IMG/VR virus record: IMGVR_UViG_3300025450_000015
Coordinates: 1-64,000 of that record
Direction: 5' to 3' (one strand)
Origin: a virus
Length of the DNA: 64,000 nt
Every line of letters begins with the position of its first letter. The first letter of the stretch is position 1. A program made the position numbers and the translations under genes. Shown piece after piece: positions 6,991 to 14,585 of this stretch. Below the pieces are notes generated by a model. It saw only the letters and a program-made list of their open reading frames with translations. It was not told the origin of the DNA and searched no databases.

Positions 6991-8175
6991 ATGTCACATA
7001 CAGATCCAATTATCGACAAAATTATCGTAGCCCGTGTGGGTCTACTACTTCGCCATCCATTCTTTGGTAATTTGGCTACTCGTTTACAAATCAAAGAAGG
7101 CACAGATTGGTTACCGACAGCCGCTACAGACGGACGTCATATCTATTTTAATCGCGATTTCTTTAGTAATTTGTCTATTAAACAAGTAGAATTTGTTATT
7201 GCACACGAAATCTTGCACAATGTATTTGATCATATGGGACGTCGAGAAGGACGTGATCCACAAATTTTTAACATTGCCGCTGACTATTGTGTTAACGGAC
7301 AAATTGTGCGTGATCGCATCGGAGAGCACAACATCGATGGCATCAAAATCTTTCATGATCCAAAATACTATGGCTGGGGTGCAGAACAGGTTTACGATGA
7401 GATTTACGAAAAGTACAGTGAAGAACAACTTAAACAGTTGGGTCAATTATTGGACGAACATATTGACTGGGGTGAGAACGGTAAAGACGGTCAGCCAAAG
7501 TATAGTAAAGAAGAACTAAAACAGATTCGTGACGAAATGCGTGAAGCTACAATGCAGGCCGCACAGGCCGCAGGTGCAGGTAATGTTCCTGAAAGTGTAG
7601 CACGTATGATTAAAGATTTTACAGAACCTAAGATGAATTGGCGTGAAATTTTGCGTCAACAAATCCAAAGTGTTATTAAGAATGACTTTAGTTTTATGCG
7701 TCCTAATCGTAAAGGTTGGCATATGAATGCTATCCTACCAGGTCAACAATTCCAAGAAACTATCGATATCTGTGTAGCAATTGACATGTCAGGCTCAATC
7801 GGTGACGAGCAGGCCAAAGACTTCTTGTCAGAGATTAAGGGTATTATGCAAGAGTATAAAGACTTTAAGATTAAAGTATGGTGCTTTGACACTCGAGTGT
7901 ATAATGAGGCAGACTTTGACGGTTACAACATTGACGAGTTTGATGAATATGAACCAATGGGCGGTGGCGGAACTGAGTTCGATGCCAACTGGGAATACAT
8001 GAAGGAACATGACATTCAACCTAAAAAGTTTATCATGTTTACAGACGGTTATCCTTGGGGTAGCTGGGGCGATGAAAACTACTGTGATACAGTATTCATT
8101 ATTCACGGCAATGACAAGATTGTTCCTCCATTTGGAGAACATGCTTATTACGATTTTGCAAAGGCAACAGCATAA
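6991..8175 (+). CDS. DUF2201-like metallopeptidase/VWA domain protein
   Basis: 394 aa from ATG 6991 (SD AAAGGAG). It has two modules. The N-terminal half carries a zinc metallopeptidase-like motif, H72-E-I-L-H76 with H81, and the downstream NIAADYCVN typical of predicted metal-dependent peptidases fused to VWA. The C-terminal half is a VWA fold with MIDAS D265-M-S267-G-S269, then GGGGTEF and FTDGYPWG. A polar linker at about 120-210 separates them. It pairs with the MoxR-like ATPase just upstream. Such pairs act in chaperone or metal-handling complexes in bacteria; the role in this phage is inferred only. The upstream in-frame TTG at 6937 belongs to the promoter, not the gene. Confidence 0.82.
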   Translation: MSHTDPIIDKIIVARVGLLLRHPFFGNLATRLQIKEGTDWLPTAATDGRHIYFNRDFFSNLSIKQVEFVIAHEILHNVFDHMGRREGRDPQIFNIAADYCVNGQIVRDRIGEHNIDGIKIFHDPKYYGWGAEQVYDEIYEKYSEEQLKQLGQLLDEHIDWGENGKDGQPKYSKEELKQIRDEMREATMQAAQAAGAGNVPESVARMIKDFTEPKMNWREILRQQIQSVIKNDFSFMRPNRKGWHMNAILPGQQFQETIDICVAIDMSGSIGDEQAKDFLSEIKGIMQEYKDFKIKVWCFDTRVYNEADFDGYNIDEFDEYEPMGGGGTEFDANWEYMKEHDIQPKKFIMFTDGYPWGSWGDENYCDTVFIIHGNDKIVPPFGEHAYYDFAKATA

Positions 8176-8453
8176 TGGCATTAAAATCAGGCAAACCTAA
8201 TCCTTTAAATTATTTCAATTTACGCAGGGTTGAGTTTGCCTGCCCGCATTTTAAATACACTACTATAAGCAAATTTAATCCAAGTCTAGCTAAAAGCCTA
8301 GATAGTTGGATTAGGCAAAATCTTAACAATAGATATTACATAGGACAGGGTTTAGAACTAGATAATACCAATACTATAGTATACAATACTACTATTGGAT
8401 TTGAGTCAGAAAAAGAACTAAGTTTTTTCACAATTGCCTGTCCATATCTTTAA
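8175..8453 (+). CDS. conserved hypothetical protein, 92 aa
   Basis: Start shares a base with the stop of the VWA gene (TAATG). The protein is small and basic (GKPNPLNYFNLRRVEFACPHF), with a central helix (SLAKSLDSWIRQNLNNRYYIGQG) and a C-terminal FESEKELSFFTIACPYL. The pairing CPHF...ACPYL and the ending resemble a family in cyanophages with no known function. It may cooperate with the upstream ATPase/VWA pair because it is translationally coupled, but nothing in the sequence shows that. Confidence 0.65.
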   Translation: MALKSGKPNPLNYFNLRRVEFACPHFKYTTISKFNPSLAKSLDSWIRQNLNNRYYIGQGLELDNTNTIVYNTTIGFESEKELSFFTIACPYL

Positions 8454-8490
8454 AGAAGATAATTAAGTATGTACTTTAAAGGAGATACTA

Positions 8491-8751
8491 ATGACAGATA
8501 CAGTACAACAACCACAACAAGAAAGCACAGATCTTACCATTAACGATTTGAACGCATTAAAGACAATCATCGATATTGCTAGCTCACGTGGTGCATTTAA
8601 ACCAAATGAAATGGTAGCAGTTGGTCAAACTTATACTAAATTAGATACGTTCTTGGCAACAGTTGCTAAACAACAACAAGCCGCCCAAGCTCAACAACCA
8701 GCTCAAACCCCAGCCGATCAAGCAGTTGCTAATACGGTAGCAGGAGTCTAA
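8491..8751 (+). CDS. hypothetical protein with Gln/Ala-rich tail, 86 aa
   Basis: Start preceded by a strong ribosome binding site AAAGGAGA. Residues 14-55 are a short helical domain (NDLNALKTIIDIASSRGAFKP, NEMVAVGQTYTKLDTFLATVAK). The rest is low-complexity Gln, Ala and Pro (KQQQAAQAQQPAQTPADQA). The ASSRGAFKPNEM core resembles small conserved proteins in T4-like cyanophages. The strong SD suggests high expression. Function unknown. Confidence 0.7.
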   Translation: MTDTVQQPQQESTDLTINDLNALKTIIDIASSRGAFKPNEMVAVGQTYTKLDTFLATVAKQQQAAQAQQPAQTPADQAVANTVAGV

Positions 8752-8752
8752 T

Positions 8753-9394
8753 ATGGCCGAACTCAAACACGTAGGCCGTGTTAAAGCCACTAACAAAAAA
8801 TGTTTAGTGGCTTATCGCACGTTACCTGGCGATGCATACTATTGTCTAGTTATTCCGACAGAAAATTTACCAGACATCTATCACGATGCTTTGATCAATT
8901 TAGTCGAGAGTACATCTGGACAAGATGCATACGAATTTGCAGAAGCATTGGATCGTACACAATTTCCAGACGGCAGTAACATGCTACGTAACTTACATGC
9001 AAGTGGAAGATTGATCAAAGTTGGAACAAGTGATATTGAAATGACTCCTACTACAGGATTTTCAATTCAATTATCTGAACTTAATCAACTTATTGCCGAA
9101 CAGCGTGGTCTATCAGTTGACGACTTATCTTTAAAATCTAGCACAGATCCAAAAGATAATGCAGTTCCAAAAGTTACAGATGAACAATTAGTTAAAAACG
9201 ACAAAGCCGTTGAAACTAAAAAAGCAGATGCTAAACCAACTGCTACAGTAACTACAACTCCGAAAGCAGATGCTAGTCCAGAAGAACAAGCAAAATTCTT
9301 CCGTAGTCAAGCAGACAAGTTAGCTAAAGAAGCTGCCGAGATGCGTCGCAAAGCAGAGGAATTGGTTCCGACCAAGAAAAAAATAGTTAAATGA
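8753..9394 (+). CDS. conserved hypothetical protein with Lys/Ala-rich C-terminus, 213 aa
   Basis: Begins one base after the stop of the previous gene. The N-terminal 120 residues look like a compact alpha/beta domain (HVGRVKATNKKCLVAYRTLPGD, YCLVIPTENLPDIYHDALINLV, EFAEALDRTQFPDGSNMLRNLH). The C-terminal 90 residues are low-complexity linker then helix (KADAKPTATVTTTPKADASP, FFRSQADKLAKEAAEMRRKAEEL), ending in a basic tail. The fold resembles a family seen in T4-like cyanophages. The gene overlaps the next one by 4 bases (ATGA). Confidence 0.7.
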   Translation: MAELKHVGRVKATNKKCLVAYRTLPGDAYYCLVIPTENLPDIYHDALINLVESTSGQDAYEFAEALDRTQFPDGSNMLRNLHASGRLIKVGTSDIEMTPTTGFSIQLSELNQLIAEQRGLSVDDLSLKSSTDPKDNAVPKVTDEQLVKNDKAVETKKADAKPTATVTTTPKADASPEEQAKFFRSQADKLAKEAAEMRRKAEELVPTKKKIVK

Positions 9395-9711
9395 AGCCTA
9401 GGGGAAGAGTTCTTCCCAAGGATGTCATAGCAAACTGGCCAGAAGTATTCGGAGACGTACATCTAAACGTGTTACCTTTAGGGTATCTCCACTCCGTTTT
9501 GGTCAATTTTAAGGATGGCAAAACTTGGGAAATTAAAATAACACAGCAAACCAAACGTGGTGGATGGTCCACTTTTGAAAAAAATCTGTCCGAGTTAGTT
9601 AAAAATTACGAAGAAAAAATCGATAATATAGATTTTAAATTAGATACAACCCGTGTTAGAAAAGATATAGAAAAATCAACCCAAAAATTCCTTAAGAAAA
9701 AGAAGTTATAA
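9391..9711 (+). CDS. conserved hypothetical protein, 106 aa
   Basis: Start overlaps the preceding stop (ATGA). The N-terminus MKPRGRVLPKDVIANWPEVFG and the block LHSVLVNFKDGKTWEIKI are characteristic of a small family in T4-like cyanophages. The C-terminal half is a charged helix with NIDFKLDTTRVRKDIEKSTQ and a very basic tail KKFLKKKKL-like. The basic tail could contact nucleic acid, but there is no recognised domain. It ends three bases before thyX. Confidence 0.72.
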   Translation: MKPRGRVLPKDVIANWPEVFGDVHLNVLPLGYLHSVLVNFKDGKTWEIKITQQTKRGGWSTFEKNLSELVKNYEEKIDNIDFKLDTTRVRKDIEKSTQKFLKKKKL

Positions 9712-9714
9712 ATA

Positions 9715-10401
9715 ATGCATGTTCGATTACTTAGTTTCTCTCAGCCAACAGAAGAGTTTGCATCAATGGGCATTGAAGACGCACAGGAACTCATTGCGTA
9801 TTGTGCCCGTGTCAGCAATCCCTCCAACCAACTTAACACCGAAACATCAGCAAAACTCATACAATACCTCATCCGACACCAACATTGGAGCCCGCTCGAA
9901 ATGGTGTCAGCCTGTATTGAAATCACCACTACCAGAGATATTGCCCGTCAAATACTTAGACACAGAAGTTTCAGTTTCCAAGAATTCAGTCAGCGATATG
10001 CTGACCCTACTAAAGACTTGTCGTTTGTATTGCGAGATGCACGAAAACAAGATAACAAAAATAGACAAAACAGTATAGAACTTGATATTCATAATAACGA
10101 TGAAGATCGATTCCTTGCCTATCAATGGGAACGTATGCAAGAGTTAGTTATTAAACAAAGCCGTGATGCATACGAATGGGCGATTAATAAAGGTATTGCT
10201 AAAGAACAAGCTCGTGCTGTATTGCCAGAAGGACTTATTGAAAGTCGATTATATATGAACGGCACACTACGCAGTTGGATTCATTTTATTGAATTACGGT
10301 CGGCTAATGGTACACAAAAAGAACATCAAGAAGTTGCTATAGCTTGTGCTCAAGTGATAGCTCAGATATTCCCGCTTGCCACTGATCTTTTAGCCAAGTA
10401 A
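9715..10401 (+). CDS. thyX: ThyX flavin-dependent thymidylate synthase
   Basis: Methylates dUMP to dTMP using methylene-tetrahydrofolate, FAD and NADPH, giving the phage its own thymidine supply. The ThyX signature RHRX7S is present as R82-H-R84-SFSFQEF-S92, followed by QRYADP. ESRLYMNGTLRSWIHFIELR and QKEHQEVA match the C-terminal nucleotide-binding part. Length (228 aa) is normal. The start follows the preceding stop after 3 bases. The 3' end overlaps the convergent glycosyltransferase-like gene by 65 bases. A strong hairpin terminator lies just beyond the stop. Confidence 0.95.
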   Translation: MHVRLLSFSQPTEEFASMGIEDAQELIAYCARVSNPSNQLNTETSAKLIQYLIRHQHWSPLEMVSACIEITTTRDIARQILRHRSFSFQEFSQRYADPTKDLSFVLRDARKQDNKNRQNSIELDIHNNDEDRFLAYQWERMQELVIKQSRDAYEWAINKGIAKEQARAVLPEGLIESRLYMNGTLRSWIHFIELRSANGTQKEHQEVAIACAQVIAQIFPLATDLLAK

Positions 10402-11029
10402 AATCATTTATCCTAGCAAGTGCCTCCGGATTGGAGGCATTTTTTTCTCCGTACATTTTACCAGAAATAGCACCCATATAAGCATATCCGCCAAATGATG
10501 CATTGTTGTTTAGTTGTGTCCAAAAATATAATCTAGTAATGGATTCTTCATTATTAATTACTGCCAATTTGCAACACTCTCTAAATGCACTACGCCAAGT
10601 AGTAAATGGATCTGTATTGAATGCTGTAATATTACTAGCCTGATCTATTGCTTTAAATTTTGTACTAATATTGGTAGTCATATCTACTGTATCTGTACTC
10701 ATATTCATTGTGAGAAATTTTGGTAATAATTTAACTCCGCCATAACCATATGTTAGACTATTAATAGGATTAATACTACGCCATACGTGAACAACATCTA
10801 AATCCCATTCACTTACTTCATAGTCAAAATTGAAATCATTTAATATAACAGCGTCTGCATCGACTGCCCAAAACATTTTAGTCATAGCTTTTTTGGCAGC
10901 CGAAATGTGTGCTTGATGTATACCTTTAATTCCATGTACACGTTTTGCAAGAGGAAAACGTTCTTTTAAACTGGCAAAGTTTTCATCTGCATTTTCTTCA
11001 TCGTATGAAATAAAAATAATATCGTACAT
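10337..11029 (-). CDS. glycosyltransferase-like protein (GT-A type, pair 1)
   Basis: 230 aa. The N-terminus IIFISYDEENADENFASLKERFP, the block KRVHGIKGIHQAH and WAVDADAVIL with D57-A-D59 resemble the nucleotide-sugar binding and DXD part of GT-A glycosyltransferases. YGYGGVKLLP and ITAFNTDPFTTWRSAFREC continue the family pattern seen in T4-like phages. It is a shorter paralog of the gene immediately upstream on this strand, sharing SYDE.NA..N, RVHG.KG and the DAD motif. Its last 65 bases overlap thyX antisense and contain the thyX terminator hairpin. Target sugar and acceptor are unknown. Confidence 0.68.
   Translation of the reverse strand: MYDIIFISYDEENADENFASLKERFPLAKRVHGIKGIHQAHISAAKKAMTKMFWAVDADAVILNDFNFDYEVSEWDLDVVHVWRSINPINSLTYGYGGVKLLPKFLTMNMSTDTVDMTTNISTKFKAIDQASNITAFNTDPFTTWRSAFRECCKLAVINNEESITRLYFWTQLNNNASFGGYAYMGAISGKMYGEKNASNPEALARINDFTWLKDQWQAGISELSLEHKL
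10421..10446 (+). terminator. rho-independent terminator of thyX
   Basis: TGCCTCC (10421-10427), a 5-base loop, GGAGGCA (10433-10439), then a run of seven T (10440-10446). The stem starts 20 bases after the thyX stop. The element lies inside the convergent glycosyltransferase-like coding sequence on the other strand. Confidence 0.9.
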
Positions 11030-11928
11030 TATTTGCGTCTTCCAATAATGCGTGGAGTATTAAGATATACAGTTTTGAAAAACTTACTGCCTGCACCGTC
11101 TAAATTAGCAATTTCTAATCCGCCATGCTTGTTTAATTCTTTACCTAAAAAATTAATGTATTTTGTCATTTCTTCCGGGTCTGCTAGTTCATGCGTAGTT
11201 TCCCAGAAGTTAGTTAACCATTCAAAATCACGTACCTGGCTATAATCCCAATCAGTAAACATTGTCTTATAACAGCCTTCTCTGGCACCTAGTATTGACC
11301 AAATACCGTGTTCTACATCTGCGCCAACACTACACCAAATCAATAATCTGTGATAATTTTGCCACCAGATTTTTTTAAGGTCATTTGTTTTTCCGCCCTG
11401 CTCTAATGACATTTTTACCCCTTCTCTAAAGCCTGCTCTCCATGCTTGAAACGGTGTAGCATTAGTAAAGCTCTCGCTATAGTTTTCATTAAATTGGTAG
11501 TATCGATGATCAAAACAAAATTCAACACGACCTTTTACATCCATTGGATCCGAGTTTTCATGTGTACGCATTTCATTGACAAATTTACGTGTCCATAATT
11601 TAAGTCCGCCATTACCATACATAAGTCCGTTAACATGAACTTTACCACACCAACTAAAAACATTTTCGCTAGTAAGACCCAACGCATCTAAATCAATTTC
11701 TACATTTAAAAATTCTGGGCTAACGATATTATCAGCATCTACTGTAACAAAATATTCAGTTTCACTTAGTGCCGCACAAGCCTTATGTGCCGCATCACTA
11801 CCTTTAACACCATGTACACGTTTTGCCCAAGGCATTTTTGTTAGTAAATCTGCATAATTTTTTTCGGCGTTTGGCTCATCATAACTGAGAAATATGATGT
11901 CCTGATCAATAATTTTAATTTTATCCAT
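11029..11928 (-). CDS. glycosyltransferase-like protein (GT-A type, pair 1, longer copy)
   Basis: 299 aa. Shares with its downstream neighbour the segments FLSYDEPNAEKNYADLL, WAKRVHGVKGSDAAHKA and VTVDADN (D64-A-D66), then YGNGGLKLW and ATPFQAWRAGFREGVKM. The extra length is a C-terminal extension of about 70 residues. The DAD triplet suggests metal-assisted sugar transfer. The start overlaps the upstream gene by 8 bases and its stop shares one base with the downstream start, so the two paralogs are coupled. Whether it modifies phage DNA, virion proteins or the host envelope is not visible in the sequence. Confidence 0.68.
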   Translation of the reverse strand: MDKIKIIDQDIIFLSYDEPNAEKNYADLLTKMPWAKRVHGVKGSDAAHKACAALSETEYFVTVDADNIVSPEFLNVEIDLDALGLTSENVFSWCGKVHVNGLMYGNGGLKLWTRKFVNEMRTHENSDPMDVKGRVEFCFDHRYYQFNENYSESFTNATPFQAWRAGFREGVKMSLEQGGKTNDLKKIWWQNYHRLLIWCSVGADVEHGIWSILGAREGCYKTMFTDWDYSQVRDFEWLTNFWETTHELADPEEMTKYINFLGKELNKHGGLEIANLDGAGSKFFKTVYLNTPRIIGRRK

Positions 11929-12508
11929 TTTTAATTAGTCCGTAACTTTGAAAATATATCCTAGAGGATATCGATATCTTATCTATTTGAGTTTCTATTT
12001 TACTAGTGAAAGGAATACGCACTTCGGGTTCTTCCATTAATTCCTTAACATTAACTAGCATAGTTCTTATTAAGAAATCAAAATCATTTTTAAGCATTAT
12101 AAAAAATACTGCATTACTAGTTATGCTATCTGCAAGTCTTGTTTTAGCTTTTTGTGAAAGAGTAAAAATCCAAGTTTGGTTTTCTAAATTCCATTCAACT
12201 GTTAGTTCTGTTGTTTTTGTTGGAGGGTTTTTAATCCATTGAAATATGTTATTTCTAAATCCGTATAACTGATTAGATACTTGTATTAAAGATAGTTCAG
12301 TTTTACCTGTAACACCTTTAGTATATCCAATTACATAGTCCCGTGTGTACTTTTCTTTTTCTAAAAACGACACATACTCTTCTGCCGATATTTCGTAAGC
12401 ATATTTTTCAGCAGGATCTTTTTGATTAGTAAGACTAGTTATAATTCCTGTTTTTTTATCATACACTAGGTAATATTTTTGAGGAGGCGTAAATTTAAAC
12501 TTTGGCAT
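11921..12508 (-). CDS. hypothetical protein, 195 aa
   Basis: Not recognised. It starts with MPKFKFTPPQKYYLVYDKKTG, followed by beta-rich segments and a helix (ISAEEYVSFLEKEKYTRDYVI). A middle block, VEWNLENQTWIFTLSQKAKTR, and a basic C-terminus follow. It lies between the two pairs of glycosyltransferase-like genes and overlaps both neighbours (8 and 14 bases), so it is likely part of the same functional unit. The sequence shows no DXD or other catalytic motif, so an accessory role is only a guess. Confidence 0.62.
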   Translation of the reverse strand: MPKFKFTPPQKYYLVYDKKTGIITSLTNQKDPAEKYAYEISAEEYVSFLEKEKYTRDYVIGYTKGVTGKTELSLIQVSNQLYGFRNNIFQWIKNPPTKTTELTVEWNLENQTWIFTLSQKAKTRLADSITSNAVFFIMLKNDFDFLIRTMLVNVKELMEEPEVRIPFTSKIETQIDKISISSRIYFQSYGLIKNG

Positions 12509-13346
12509 CGATTAACTCCTCTAGCTGAGATATAATTTCTTTTGATAAGAAATCTTTTTCAACATAATGAAATAATTGCGGTTGTTTAATATTACCTACA
12601 ACTAGTTCTCCTTTATTGTTCAGTACAAAAGGTACAATATCCTGCCATCTATCTGCACCAGATGGCCACCCTTGTAATGGAATTTTCATATGAACAAATT
12701 TCATAGGGTTTAATCTATCTATTGCAGTCTGTTGTAGTCCTGTTATTTCAATAGTAATGGCAGCGGCCAAATCCATACTAAGCCATTTTTGATAGTAATC
12801 TGGGGCATATATAGTGTAGCATGCTTCCCAGTTATTACAAACAAATTCTAGTACTTTGTAAAAATCGTAAGCAATATCTGATTTTTTAAAATAATGACAT
12901 GCAAAATACGGGTTAGTTAATCGATTTGCAATAAAAGTTTTTCTATGAAAAGTATCTAACGGAATATGTTCTTGTTTATAATTATTAATATGTGAGCAAA
13001 ATTTAATGTCAAAATTACTACAATATGTCCACCAATCACTGATATCACCGGACATTAACATGTCTGTATCCAACACTATTGTTTCATGATAAGGTGTTAC
13101 GTGATAAAATTTCCAACGGTGTTCTGCCGCTAACGGGCTATTACCAATTTCTTCAAACCATGGAATAGGAATTATTTGATCAAATGCTCGTAGATATTTT
13201 TTAGGAACTGTGTTGTTAGTAATTAAAGAAACATTGGTTATTTCTTTTTGACTATTTTTAATACTTAACGCCAGTGCATAGGCCTGTTGAACATAGTCAA
13301 CTGTGTCGGTATTTTGTGCAAATAATAAAAATCCTTTAGACACCAT
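12495..13346 (-). CDS. glycosyltransferase-like protein (GT8-like, pair 2)
   Basis: 283 aa. The layout is that of retaining GT8-like enzymes: an N-terminal GFLLFAQNTDTVDYVQQAYALALSIK segment, LITNN, then ETIVLDTDMLMSGD with the metal-binding triplet D93-T-D95. Later NPYFACHYFKKSDIAYDFYK and a C-terminal half with MKFVHMKIPLQGW follow, the His being a possible second metal ligand. It is a clear relative of the next gene upstream, which has the same start and DTD. Function is probably sugar transfer; the acceptor is unknown. Confidence 0.65.
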   Translation of the reverse strand: MVSKGFLLFAQNTDTVDYVQQAYALALSIKNSQKEITNVSLITNNTVPKKYLRAFDQIIPIPWFEEIGNSPLAAEHRWKFYHVTPYHETIVLDTDMLMSGDISDWWTYCSNFDIKFCSHINNYKQEHIPLDTFHRKTFIANRLTNPYFACHYFKKSDIAYDFYKVLEFVCNNWEACYTIYAPDYYQKWLSMDLAAAITIEITGLQQTAIDRLNPMKFVHMKIPLQGWPSGADRWQDIVPFVLNNKGELVVGNIKQPQLFHYVEKDFLSKEIISQLEELIDAKV

Positions 13347-14184
13347 AACCTCCGTCGATGTAACGATTTAAACTAAATTTATTCATTACATGGACATCCA
13401 ATCCTGTAGTCTTAATAAGAGTATATTCGCCTAGATGACTTTTCTTTTCAATTAAGAATTTCATTTTATTATCATCTGTACTTACTAAAACATCCTTATC
13501 GGATGTATATGTCATTTGTCCAGGTAATTCAATTACAAAATTACCTTCTGTTTTTCCATTAAAAATATGTATAGCAATACTGAACGCATAATCATTTCTA
13601 AAAGTGTTTGTCTCAATAGCATATAGAGTTCTGAAATAAACCCAATTATTTTTAATGTATTCAATCATATCAAAAAAAGATTGCATTAATATATTTTTAT
13701 CAAATATAAAAACACTTGCCCAATAAAAAGGAATGCTATAGGGATTTATTCTCTTAAATGCATCTTCATTTCTATCCGATGCTAGATCAAAACTTTTTCT
13801 GTATATTTGAAATTCGTATTGATTATGTAACGCAGGTTTTAAAATACTAGAATTTAAAATATAATCTGTATCCATGACCAATGTGCGATCGTAAGGCGAT
13901 AAATTATAAACACTGGTACGACTAAAATTTTTCCATTCGGACGTTACTCCTGTAATAGATCCGTCGAAAAATTTTCTTGTTTGGATTGGTCCTGTTGTGT
14001 CTAGTTCTATAACTTGATCAAACCCGTGATTAGGATAATTACTAGACAACCATCGTGTATTATCTGTAATTAAACTAACAGGAATATCTAAATATTTTTT
14101 AATTCTACTAGCGGCAAAAATTGCCATTTTGATGTAATCAATTTTAGAATTATTCTGTGCAATTAGTACAGCACCTATTGTCAT
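13336..14184 (-). CDS. glycosyltransferase-like protein (GT8-like, pair 2)
   Basis: 282 aa. Paralog of the neighbouring downstream gene: MTIGAVLIAQNNSKIDYIKMA, VSLITDN, FDQVIEL and TLVMDTDYIL (D105-T-D107) align in order with that protein. The second half is more diverged (YSIPFYWASVFIFDKNILM, TGLDVHVMNKFSLNRY). The conserved DTD and the C-terminal DVHVMN suggest metal binding. Starts by ATGA overlap with the upstream unknown gene. As for the other pair, the target is unknown. Confidence 0.63.
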   Translation of the reverse strand: MTIGAVLIAQNNSKIDYIKMAIFAASRIKKYLDIPVSLITDNTRWLSSNYPNHGFDQVIELDTTGPIQTRKFFDGSITGVTSEWKNFSRTSVYNLSPYDRTLVMDTDYILNSSILKPALHNQYEFQIYRKSFDLASDRNEDAFKRINPYSIPFYWASVFIFDKNILMQSFFDMIEYIKNNWVYFRTLYAIETNTFRNDYAFSIAIHIFNGKTEGNFVIELPGQMTYTSDKDVLVSTDDNKMKFLIEKKSHLGEYTLIKTTGLDVHVMNKFSLNRYIDGGYGV

Positions 14185-14531
14185 AATTCAACTATGTCCG
14201 CAATCTTTCTTTTACGTTTTAATTCATTATACTTTGCCGCATAATCGTTAGTTGATTCAAAATATACAAATACAATATCATTTAAAAATTTCTGTACGTC
14301 TTCAATTAGTACAGGCAAATCATTAGAGTCGACAAATACTGCATCAGTTGTATATCCTAGATCAATAACTGTTTTAATAAACGTAATTAATTCAGAATTT
14401 ATTTTGAATGCCGCACCGTTGGTATAATATACCAATTTTTGATTGTATTCTTCTAGTATTATTCTGCGTTGATTTGAAAGTGTAGCAGTATAATTGGCTA
14501 CAGCAAACGCTTTTTCAATTCTCTCATCCAT
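14181..14531 (-). CDS. conserved hypothetical protein, 116 aa, first gene of the GT cluster
   Basis: I chose the ATG at 14531 (MDERIEKAFAVANY) because GGAG lies 8 bases upstream; an in-frame TTG at 14537 is too close to that site. The mostly helical sequence (ATLSNQRRIILEEYNQKLVYY, ITFIKTVIDLGY, FVYFESTNDYAAKYNELKRK) resembles a family conserved in T4-like cyanophages, where it is also uncharacterised. It sits directly behind a candidate promoter and overlaps the next gene by ATGA. Confidence 0.7.
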   Translation of the reverse strand: MDERIEKAFAVANYTATLSNQRRIILEEYNQKLVYYTNGAAFKINSELITFIKTVIDLGYTTDAVFVDSNDLPVLIEDVQKFLNDIVFVYFESTNDYAAKYNELKRKRKIADIVEL

Positions 14532-14543
14532 AAACAAACTCCG

Positions 14544-14581
14544 TAGTGTACTATATTACACTAGTATAATTAGCTTGTCAA
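14544..14581 (-). promoter_or_regulatory. candidate promoter with palindromic -10 region for the GT cluster
   Basis: Read on the minus strand: TTGACA (14581-14576), a 17-base spacer, then TAATAT (14558-14553; 4 of 6 consensus). The -10 sits in the loop of a perfect inverted repeat TAGTGTA-N6-TACACTA (14544-14563). The inverted repeat could be a repressor site. The start codon at 14531 would give a very short leader. The -35 overlaps no gene: the stop of the late operon is just beyond, at 14586. Confidence 0.5.
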
Positions 14582-14585
14582 TGAT

